Shown here in pieces: positions 1 to 5,176 of a stretch of DNA of 5,176 nucleotides; positions within the stretch are counted from its first letter, which is position 1; the number at the start of each line of letters is the position of its first letter. Where the stretch lies: the NCBI GenBank assembly GCA_017991025.1, contig JAGNMT010000319.1:1-5176 (forward strand). The letters run 5' to 3'. The DNA comes from Verrucomicrobiales bacterium (GTDB taxonomy: Bacteria; Verrucomicrobiota; Verrucomicrobiia; Verrucomicrobiales; DEV007). Made by a program: the position numbers and the translations under genes. The notes below the pieces were generated by a model. That model worked only from the letters and a program-made list of their open reading frames with translations. It made no database searches and had not been told where the DNA came from.

Positions 1-819
1 GTTCACACTCTTCCCGCTCTCAAGTGACTCAGCCATCGTCATTATTTCCTGATTTCCGAGAAATTTGAAGGCCGGTCGATCGAGACGGCGACATTCATCG
101 TCTCTCCAAAGCCAGAGATGTTTCAGAAAATGCAATCCTTTAGGAGAGAGTTTCCCCCAGCCGGAGATTCGCCAGACTTCATCCTCTGACTTCCCGCTGC
201 GCGTCAGCACCGAATCCTGCGCCGCTTTGCAGCTTTCATAAAACCAGTCCAGCCGCCCGATTTCGCCGAGGCGGTCCAAATATTTCCCTCCGAGATCAAG
301 CAAATATCGGACATCGTTATAAGCATACTCGAGCATCTTGTTGCTCAACGGCCGGCGACTCCAGTCGGCCTTCTGGGACTGCTTCGACAGTTTCACGCCG
401 TACTCTTCCTCCAGCAAATTCGCCAGCCCGAATTTATCTTTCCCGAGGAAACGGGCACCCACCTGAGTGTCGTAAATCGTTTTGGGCACCCAATTAAACG
501 TGCTATTGAAAAGGGAAATATCATAATCCGCGCCGTGCATCCAAACGACATCGAAGCGATCAACAAATTTTATGAAGTCAGTGAGAGCCGGTATGCCAAC
601 GGCGAGAGGATCAATAATCGCAAGAGCACCGGGAATAGAAAATTGAATGAGACAAAGCTTTGTCTCATAGGAATGCATGCTGTCCGCCTCGGTATCGATG
701 GAACACGCCTCAAAGTTGCCCATCGCCTCCGCCTTCGCGAAGAAGGCATGAAGATCTTCGATCCGATCCACGTAGGTTTCGGACGCAGAAGCAAGAGTAG
801 CAATCACCGCCTGACTCAT
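1..819 (-). CDS. rnd: Ribonuclease D, DEDDy 3'-5' exoribonuclease with HRDC domain (3' end beyond window)
   Basis: RNase D removes nucleotides from the 3' ends of structured RNAs such as tRNA precursors, using two metal ions in the cytoplasm. The window holds 273 codons from the ATG at 819 to the left edge, with no stop. Exo I is DTE (D42, E44). Exo II is HGADYD, with D100 five residues after H95 as in the family. Exo III is YAYND (Y165, D169), so the full DEDDy set is present. ADWSRRPLS (151-159) is the typical RNase D signature before Exo III. From about residue 228 an HRDC-like stretch begins (LKHLWLWRDDECRRLDRP) and is cut by the window edge. The ATG lies 10 bases after the rho stop, which suggests co-transcription with rho. 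No clear Shine-Dalgarno is visible, and a GTG one codon upstream (822) is an alternative start. A 22-bp perfect palindrome lies inside codons 51-58. Family assignment is confident; true RNase D versus a close DEDDy relative is slightly less so. Confidence 0.93.
   Translation of the reverse strand, partial: MSQAVIATLASASETYVDRIEDLHAFFAKAEAMGNFEACSIDTEADSMHSYETKLCLIQFSIPGALAIIDPLAVGIPALTDFIKFVDRFDVVWMHGADYDISLFNSTFNWVPKTIYDTQVGARFLGKDKFGLANLLEEEYGVKLSKQSQKADWSRRPLSNKMLEYAYNDVRYLLDLGGKYLDRLGEIGRLDWFYESCKAAQDSVLTRSGKSEDEVWRISGWGKLSPKGLHFLKHLWLWRDDECRRLDRPAFKFLGNQEIMTMAESLESGKSVN
647..668. repeat. 22-bp perfect palindrome inside rnd
   Basis: The left arm ATGAGACAAAG (647-657) is followed with no spacer by its exact reverse complement CTTTGTCTCAT (658-668). 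In RNA it could form a 9-bp stem with an AGCU loop. It lies wholly within rnd codons 51-58 (YETKLCLI), just after the Exo I motif. On the minus strand it is followed by only a short U-rich stretch, so it is not a convincing terminator. Function is unknown, and coding constraint could account for part of it. Confidence 0.6.
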
Positions 820-829
820 CACACAGGCT

Positions 830-2275
830 TCACTGAATCCCGCGAAGCAGGAGCTCCGCGTTGGATCGGGTTGACTTGATGAGCTTAAGCAGCACCACCA
901 TCGCCTCCGGAGCAGGGCGCTGTGCCATCTGCTTCCTCAACGAATTGATCCTCACAAACTCGTCAGGGTGATAGAGAAGTTCATCCTTGCGGGTGCCACT
1001 CTTTAACAGATGAATCGCCGGGAAAATTCGAGACTCCGCCATTTCCCGATCCAGAGTGATCTCCATGTTTCCTGTTCCTTTGAATTCTTCAAAGATGACA
1101 TCATCCATCCGGCTGTCCGTTTCGATCAGGCAGGTCGCCAGAATGGTAAGACTGCCGCCTTCATCCACATTTCTCGCCGCCCCGAAAAACCGGCGCGACC
1201 GTTCCAGAGCTTTGGGCGAGATGCCGCCACTCCCGATAGGACCGCCACCACCACCACCACCACCACCACCACCACCGCTGCCACCCCGGTTATGACGCCC
1301 ACCTCCGCCGCTATTACCACCACCGTACCCGCCACCTTCGTTACCACCGCCCCCTGACTGCCGGGCTGAGTTATGCGCCCGGGCGAGCCGGGTAAGACTA
1401 TCGAGGAGGACAACAACGTCCTTCCCGTTCTCCACCAAACGCTTCGCTCGATTTAATACCATGTCGGCAACTTCGATATGCCGATTCGCCGACTCATCAA
1501 AGGTGGAACTGTAAACCGAGGCCGCCACCGTCTCGCGAAAATCGGTCACCTCTTCAGGTCGCTCATCAAGAAGCAACACGATCAGTTCCACTTCGGGGTT
1601 ATTTTCATGGATTGAGACCGCAATACTCTTCAGGAGAATCGTCTTTCCACCTCTGGGAGGTGCCACGATCAATCCCCTTTGCCCTTTCCCGAGCGGTGCA
1701 ACGAGGTCGATGACCCGGGGCGACGGCGACTGGGTAGCGCTCGACTCCATAATCAGTCGTTTCGATGGAAACATCGCTGTGAGATTATCGAAAAGCGGAG
1801 GCGATTTCCACTCTTCCGCCGGAATCCCCTCCACTTCGAGGATGGTCTCGACGGACAGGAATTTCTCTCTCTCCCTGGGCCCCCGGAGGAGACACTTCAG
1901 TTTTTGCCCGCTTCGCAGGTCATACTTCTTCACAAAAGTAACGGCCAAATAAACATCATCAGCATTTGAGGCAAAACTGAAATCAGGCCAACGCAGAAAA
2001 CCGAAGCTATCCCCGGAGTAGTCCAGGAAGCCTTCGGCTTCCATAACCGTACCCCGGCTACCGTAGAACTTCAGAATTTCAAAAACCAACTGGTGCTTCG
2101 AGCGAACCCCGGCAACGCGCAACCCCAGTTCTTGCGCAATTTGATGGAGATCAATCAGGGAACGCTTCTGGAAAGCATTCACGTTGACCCATTCCGGCAC
2201 GACAACGGGCGGTTGATCGACTCTATCGGCGTCAGGGCTGGCCTCGTCCGAATCTATTGTGGAGTTATCTGTCAT
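830..2275 (-). CDS. rho: Transcription termination factor Rho with glycine-rich insert before the Q loop
   Basis: Rho is a ring-shaped hexameric RNA-dependent ATPase that translocates on nascent RNA and releases RNA polymerase. The protein is 481 residues against 419 in E. coli. An acidic tail of about 30 residues precedes the RNA-binding domain (helical part about 33-75, cold-shock fold with SFGFLR at 90-95). The ATPase core has Walker A APPRGGKT (205-212), DERPEE with catalytic E238, Walker B LLDS (D292), FKGTGN (398-403) and the SGTR arginine finger R429. Bicyclomycin-contact equivalents R239, S293 and G400 are kept. The odd part is residues 303-344: where E. coli has six residues between ARAYN and the Q loop there are 42, mostly glycine. 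The Q-loop lysine (E. coli K283) aligns with P346, and the R-loop K326 with R389. The ATG directly follows the coaE stop TGA, without a visible Shine-Dalgarno, which suggests translational coupling. Identity is certain; the effect of the insert is not known. Confidence 0.98.
   Translation of the reverse strand: MTDNSTIDSDEASPDADRVDQPPVVVPEWVNVNAFQKRSLIDLHQIAQELGLRVAGVRSKHQLVFEILKFYGSRGTVMEAEGFLDYSGDSFGFLRWPDFSFASNADDVYLAVTFVKKYDLRSGQKLKCLLRGPREREKFLSVETILEVEGIPAEEWKSPPLFDNLTAMFPSKRLIMESSATQSPSPRVIDLVAPLGKGQRGLIVAPPRGGKTILLKSIAVSIHENNPEVELIVLLLDERPEEVTDFRETVAASVYSSTFDESANRHIEVADMVLNRAKRLVENGKDVVVLLDSLTRLARAHNSARQSGGGGNEGGGYGGGNSGGGGRHNRGGSGGGGGGGGGGGGPIGSGGISPKALERSRRFFGAARNVDEGGSLTILATCLIETDSRMDDVIFEEFKGTGNMEITLDREMAESRIFPAIHLLKSGTRKDELLYHPDEFVRINSLRKQMAQRPAPEAMVVLLKLIKSTRSNAELLLRGIQ
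1223..1354 (-). other. Glycine-rich RGG-like low-complexity segment of Rho
   Basis: This stretch encodes Rho residues 308-351, in which 31 of 44 residues are glycine. It holds a single aromatic in GGGYGGG (Y317), a basic patch RHNRGG (327-332) and an uninterrupted run of 12 glycines (334-345). The composition resembles the glycine-rich tails of RRM-type RNA-binding proteins. The last six residues probably already belong to the Q loop, because GPIGSGGISPKAL aligns without gaps to GKVLTGGVDANAL of E. coli Rho as I recall it. Confidence 0.9.
1247..1276 (-). repeat. GGT trinucleotide microsatellite, 10 perfect copies, in rho
   Basis: Ten uninterrupted ACC units on the plus strand read as GGT glycine codons 334-343 of rho. 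Purity of the codon, against mixed glycine codons in the rest of the insert and in the secretin loops, points to slippage expansion. Changes of whole units keep the reading frame and would alter only the length of the polyglycine linker. Confidence 0.92.
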
Positions 2276-2890
2276 TCAGTTAAACATTCTAGAACAGCGT
2301 AAAATAAGGTGATCAGTCTGGCACTCAAGCGACTCCCTGTCGCCGTCATTCCATACCACAATGTTTGCCCTTTGTATTTTCTCTTCAATCGGGACCTGGG
2401 CTTTAATGATCCGTTTTGCAACTACCGGATCGAGACCCCGATCGATACAAAGCCGCCTCATCTGAGTTGATTCGGACGAGCCAACCACCAAGTCAAGATC
2501 CCGAAAGAGAGGAAACTCGACTTCGTAGAGCAGCGGCACCTCAACAATCGAAATCCGAACCAGTTCGGAGAACGACGTCACTTGCGCGTTAGCCCGCTCA
2601 AGAACCAACGGGTGCAAAACCCCTTCCACCTTTGCACGGAATTCAGAATTTTCAAACAAGAGTTCACGCAGTGCCCCCCGGTCAATTTTCCCCTCAACGA
2701 CTAACTCACGCTCATATGCCGCTCCCATCCCGGCAATGGCATCCCGGACTTCCACTCGATCAAGCAGATCTCTGACGGCCTCATCACAGCTGAAAAAGAT
2801 CACTCTCCCTTGAGGGAATTTCTTTATAAACTGACGGCAAACCGCCGTTTTACCGCACGCAACGCCGCCGGTGACGGCAATTGTTAACAA
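2276..2890 (-). CDS. coaE: Dephospho-CoA kinase (CoaE)
   Basis: CoaE phosphorylates the ribose 3'-hydroxyl of dephospho-CoA with ATP, the last step of coenzyme A synthesis, in the cytoplasm. Numbered from the TTG at 2890 (204 residues, close to the usual 200-206) the protein opens MLTIAVTGGVACGKT, with P-loop GGVACGKT at 8-15. Other family marks are the acidic CDEA (35-38) after strand 2, DRGALRELLF (70-79), LHPLV (92-96), VPLLYE (118-123) and the C-terminal WNDG (180-183). No ATG exists near the N-terminus. In-frame TTG codons lie at 2890, 2899 and 2905. I chose 2890 because it gives the family-typical N-terminus and avoids the terminator T-run, which covers the 2905 codon. No Shine-Dalgarno decides it: GAGAGA is present but only about one base from the 2890 TTG. 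The stop TGA abuts the rho ATG with no spacing. Identity is confident; the start is uncertain by up to 15 bases. Confidence 0.93.
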   Translation of the reverse strand: MLTIAVTGGVACGKTAVCRQFIKKFPQGRVIFFSCDEAVRDLLDRVEVRDAIAGMGAAYERELVVEGKIDRGALRELLFENSEFRAKVEGVLHPLVLERANAQVTSFSELVRISIVEVPLLYEVEFPLFRDLDLVVGSSESTQMRRLCIDRGLDPVVAKRIIKAQVPIEEKIQRANIVVWNDGDRESLECQTDHLILRCSRMFN

Positions 2891-2903
2891 ATCTCTCAAA
2901 AGC

Positions 2904-2930
2904 AAAAAACGCGGCTCAGTGAGCCGCGTT
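2904..2930 (-). terminator. Intrinsic terminator after the secretin gene
   Basis: The arms AACGCGGCTC (2908-2917) and GAGCCGCGTT (2921-2930) form a perfect 10-bp GC-rich stem with a 3-base loop. On the minus strand the stem is followed by a run of six T (2909-2904, two of them within the stem) and then GCTTTTG. The plus strand lacks a T-run after the stem, so it works for minus-strand transcription only. It begins 38 bases past the secretin stop and its T-run reaches the earliest possible coaE start codon. Confidence 0.9.
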
Positions 2931-2968
2931 CCTGTTGAAGTTCATCATATAACCCGGATCGGCCAGAC

Positions 2969-5176
2969 TTACTTCTGGTAGATTGGGCCCGGCGCAAAGG
3001 CCGCTGGAGTCGTGATGGGAGGACGTGGAACCGGCTCAGGGAGAGGCTCATCCGTAAGGCGACCGTGAATCGGCATGCCTGCGGGATCCATCAACTGAGC
3101 CTGAACAAAAATAGTCAGGTTGCGCTTCAGGTGCAATTCCACGCTGGAACGGAAAAGACGGCCAACCACAGGCAAATCGCCCAGAAGTGGGATTTTGTCC
3201 TCAATGTCCTGAATGTCTTCACGAATGAGACCACCCAAGGCGACCGTCTGTCCATCCCAGATCGTGACCTGCGTAGTGACCTTCCGTGTGTTGAAGATCG
3301 GCATCTCAATGCGGTTTTCAGTAACCACCACCGGGGTAACCAAACCGAGAGCGTTAACGGATGATGTAAGAATTGGACTTCCGTAGTTAATGAATCCATC
3401 GAACTCAACCACTTCCGGAGCTAGATTGAGATCGATCGTGAATTCATCCGCACCAAGAACGGGGTCAACCTCAAGGGTCACACCCGTGTTTCGCGTTTCA
3501 AACGCTGTCGGCGTCGCGGGAGTCACCGGGAAACCACCGCCTGTTGCCCCGCCACCACCACCGAGGGTCGTGGTACCACCAAACTGGTTCGGAATCTCCG
3601 GTGGGTCATACTCGGTCGGGTAGATAAACTCTCGAATCACTTCGATTTTCGCACGCTGGCCACTACGGGCCATGACCGAAGGAGCCGAGAGGAGGTCTAC
3701 CCCTTTTTTCTGGCTCAGCGCCCGGATCATGACCTGAAACTGAGGATCCGTAAAGACCCCTGCAATCCCGAAAATAGCCGGAGCCATGGTCGAGGCACCG
3801 CCTGGCACTCCCGCAGCGGCGGCAATAAGCCCATCGATCGTGTTGGCATCAAGAGCGTTCCCGCCCGACCGATTACCTGCGGTGACGTTATTGAAACCGA
3901 CCGGCAGCTGATTCGCCGGATTCACGAAACTGTAATCCCCCGGGTTGCCAGTACCAGGCTGATTCCCTGTCGTTCCGCCAGCACCGAAGACCCTCGGTGT
4001 CGATCCAAAGTTAAAAGGGCCGAGAAGCCAATCGAATCCGAGCTCGTCGCCATCTTCTTCACTAATCTCAACAAATCGCGAAGTGATATAGATCTGCTTT
4101 TCAACCCCTTGAACGATGGAGGCAATGTATGCCTCGACCAACTCCATCTGGTCCTGCGTGTTACGCACGATCAACTGCGAAGTGGACGCATTGTAGATGG
4201 CACTTCCCCCTCCTGCGAAGGTAATGCCAGCGCTCTCCAGAATTTGCTTGGCGGTCTGACGACCTCCGGGAGCGGCGCCGCCTCCAGCAGCTACGGGATC
4301 AGCGAACGGATCAGCTCCACCAGCAGCGGCTGCCCCACCTGCGGCACCCCCACCACCTCCGGTCGAAAGAAAAGTCGGCGGAACCACATACACATTGGTG
4401 AAAAGATCGGCATCAGGGGTGGAGATTGGCACCACCTTCACGGCAAAAGCCTCAACCTTGTATTTCAGCTGGGCGAGCGACGTGGTGTAACGAAGCGCTT
4501 CAGCGAGCGGGACATTTGAAAGACGCAGCGTAATACGGGTATCGCCGACGCCACCGCCCCCTCCACCACCGCCACCCGCAGCGGGGGCACCTCCTTCAAA
4601 GCCGAACCCTCCGCCGGCCGCAGGTGCCGCGGCGGGAGCTGCCGCTGGTGCCGCACCGCCTCCGGCCCCCGCACCCGCATCCAGAAGAATGTTAACACCC
4701 TTCTTCGCAGGGTCCGTCTCAGTTACATCCAGTTCAACGCTGCGCGACTGAAGGAAGTCAATAGCTTCACGTAGGGTGGTATCCGCAAACTCAACACTGG
4801 GAATAATGATATTCTTCAACTTCTCCTCCGTCCGACGAATATCATTCGTCGCGGAGTCGACCGGGATCGGGATATCCGGACCGCCTTCCAGTGAGGTCGG
4901 AACCGGCGTTTCCCATCCCTGGGAGACCTGTCGCAGCATCTTTGAACGAGTATGATCGTAAGCGACGTCGTAATAATTCATTTTATGCCGCTCATTATCC
5001 TCCATCCCGCGACGAGCCGCACCGTTGTAAGGATCGTCGTTGAGGGCCTTGTTGAATTCACGATCCGCACGGTCGTAATCTCCGAGGTCGATGTAACCCT
5101 GCGCCGTTTTTAATGCCAGCTTAACCCGTCGAACGCGATTTAGGTGCGATGGTGTAAGAGCAGGCGAGTAATAATC
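2969..5176 (-). CDS. Type IV pilus-type secretin, Amuc_1098-like outer-membrane protein (5' end beyond window)
   Basis: Secretins form large outer-membrane rings through which pili or secreted proteins leave the cell. The frame is open to the right edge, giving 735 visible residues without the native start; the ATG at 5005 is internal, since the TPR lies upstream of it in the same frame. Visible residues 18-51 form a TPR (Y28, A37, F41, A44, P49). Residues about 128-250 form an N0/STN-like domain split by an Ala/Pro/Gly loop (168-210). An N1-like domain follows at about 308-355 (SQLIVRNTQDQMELVE). The secretin barrel covers about 360-694, with LLSAPSVMARSGQ and the signature DGQTVALGGL followed by KIPLLGDLPVVGRLFRS. 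The C-terminus is a proline-rich tail of about 40 residues. The TPR-plus-secretin layout recalls the Akkermansia Amuc_1098 protein, whose neighbours Amuc_1099-1102 are PilM/N/O/P-like; similar genes may lie to the right. A signal peptide is expected but not visible. Secretin is certain; pilus rather than type II secretion is inferred from the family. Confidence 0.92.
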   Translation of the reverse strand, partial: DYYSPALTPSHLNRVRRVKLALKTAQGYIDLGDYDRADREFNKALNDDPYNGAARRGMEDNERHKMNYYDVAYDHTRSKMLRQVSQGWETPVPTSLEGGPDIPIPVDSATNDIRRTEEKLKNIIIPSVEFADTTLREAIDFLQSRSVELDVTETDPAKKGVNILLDAGAGAGGGAAPAAAPAAAPAAGGGFGFEGGAPAAGGGGGGGGGVGDTRITLRLSNVPLAEALRYTTSLAQLKYKVEAFAVKVVPISTPDADLFTNVYVVPPTFLSTGGGGGAAGGAAAAGGADPFADPVAAGGGAAPGGRQTAKQILESAGITFAGGGSAIYNASTSQLIVRNTQDQMELVEAYIASIVQGVEKQIYITSRFVEISEEDGDELGFDWLLGPFNFGSTPRVFGAGGTTGNQPGTGNPGDYSFVNPANQLPVGFNNVTAGNRSGGNALDANTIDGLIAAAAGVPGGASTMAPAIFGIAGVFTDPQFQVMIRALSQKKGVDLLSAPSVMARSGQRAKIEVIREFIYPTEYDPPEIPNQFGGTTTLGGGGGATGGGFPVTPATPTAFETRNTGVTLEVDPVLGADEFTIDLNLAPEVVEFDGFINYGSPILTSSVNALGLVTPVVVTENRIEMPIFNTRKVTTQVTIWDGQTVALGGLIREDIQDIEDKIPLLGDLPVVGRLFRSSVELHLKRNLTIFVQAQLMDPAGMPIHGRLTDEPLPEPVPRPPITTPAAFAPGPIYQK
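3533..3577 (-). other. Short Gly-rich loop within the secretin barrel domain
   Basis: This encodes visible residues 534-548 (GGTTTLGGGGGATGG), between the strand carrying REFIYPTEYDPPE and the strand NTGVTLEVDP. In other secretins this position corresponds to the gate-loop region of the barrel; that placement is inferred from the order of motifs, not from a structure. Confidence 0.5.
4262..4363 (-). other. Second Gly/Ala-rich linker of the secretin
   Basis: This encodes visible residues 272-305, rich in glycine and alanine with a short ADPFADPVA insertion. It joins the N0/STN-like domain to the N1-like domain that begins with TAKQILESAGITF. It most probably acts as a flexible spacer between periplasmic rings. 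Confidence 0.75.
4547..4675 (-). other. Ala/Pro/Gly-rich loop inside the secretin N-domain
   Basis: This encodes visible secretin residues 168-210: an Ala/Pro repeat (AAAPAAAP), GGGFGFEGG, and a run of eight or more glycines. It interrupts the N0/STN-like domain between NILLDAG and TRITLRLSNVPLAEAL. Glycine codons are mixed, unlike the pure GGT run in rho, so recent slippage is less likely. A flexible periplasmic loop is the simplest reading. Confidence 0.8.

Noticed and set aside
535..879. Plus-strand 114-codon open frame over rnd and the end of rho
   Set aside because: It overlaps the clear DEDDy motifs of rnd on the other strand and has no recognisable protein features.
1241..1354. Repeat array as a CRISPR or tandem DNA repeat locus
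   Set aside because: It is an in-frame glycine codon run with no spacers or unit longer than three bases.
1010..1357. Plus-strand open frames antisense to rho, with polyproline or polythreonine stretches (1010-1357, 1056-1295)
   Set aside because: They exist only because the GGT glycine repeat reads as CCA/ACC on the other strand; no ribosome site or recognisable domain, and they are fully covered by rho.
1648..1662. 6-bp stem CACCTC / GAGGTG in the rho P-loop codons
   Set aside because: Short, and explained by the conserved PPRGGKT coding sequence.
830..2275. Possibility that the Gly-rich insert marks a broken or frameshifted rho
   Set aside because: The frame stays open, and all Walker, R-loop and arginine-finger motifs continue in the same frame after the insert.
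2944..2949. TATGAT on the minus strand as a possible -10 box for coaE
   Set aside because: One mismatch from TATAAT, but there is no acceptable -35 element 16-18 bases upstream, and the start would fall before the terminator hairpin.
4109..4519. Plus-strand 136-codon open frame inside the secretin
   Set aside because: Shadow of the Gly/Ala-rich linker; composition is the complement of the real frame.
4833..4851. 8-bp inverted repeat CGACGAAT / ATTCGTCG with a 3-base loop in the secretin gene
   Set aside because: Within coding sequence, with no T-run on either side; short enough to arise by chance or codon choice.

Overview
All genes in this window read on the minus strand, so transcription runs from the right edge to the left. 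In transcription order they are: a type IV pilus-type secretin (5' end outside the window), an intrinsic terminator, then a tight cluster of coaE (dephospho-CoA kinase), rho (transcription termination factor) and an rnd-type RNase D (3' end outside the window). There are no RNA genes, mobile elements, CRISPR arrays or attachment sites that I can support. No stretch over 300 bases lacks a gene; the only real intergenic gap is the roughly 80 bases between the secretin and coaE.

The organism is most likely a member of the Verrucomicrobiota. The best evidence is the secretin, whose layout (N-terminal TPR, N-domains, Ala/Gly-rich loops, C-terminal secretin domain) matches what I recall of the Akkermansia Amuc_1098 family of pilus outer-membrane proteins. 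The moderate GC content, the lack of clear Shine-Dalgarno sequences, and the coaE-rho adjacency fit but do not prove this. The lineage within the phylum cannot be read from the window.

Region by region: 1-819 RNase D with an intact DEDDy active site and the beginning of an HRDC domain; 830-2275 Rho, with all ATPase motifs but a 36-residue glycine-rich insertion directly before the RNA-contacting Q loop; 2276-2890 (possibly to 2905) CoaE; 2904-2930 intrinsic terminator of the secretin unit; 2969-5176 secretin.

coaE, rho and rnd are almost certainly co-transcribed: the coaE stop codon touches the rho start, and rho and rnd are separated by 10 bases. Two of the three act on RNA (termination and 3' exonucleolytic processing); coaE is a CoA biosynthesis housekeeping gene. 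The secretin is a separate unit, probably the last gene of a pilus-assembly operon lying to the right.

I do not see a wholly new multi-gene system. The most unusual feature is the Rho protein: an RGG-like, polyglycine insert in the ATPase domain, encoded partly by a pure GGT microsatellite, together with loss of the normally basic Q-loop residue.
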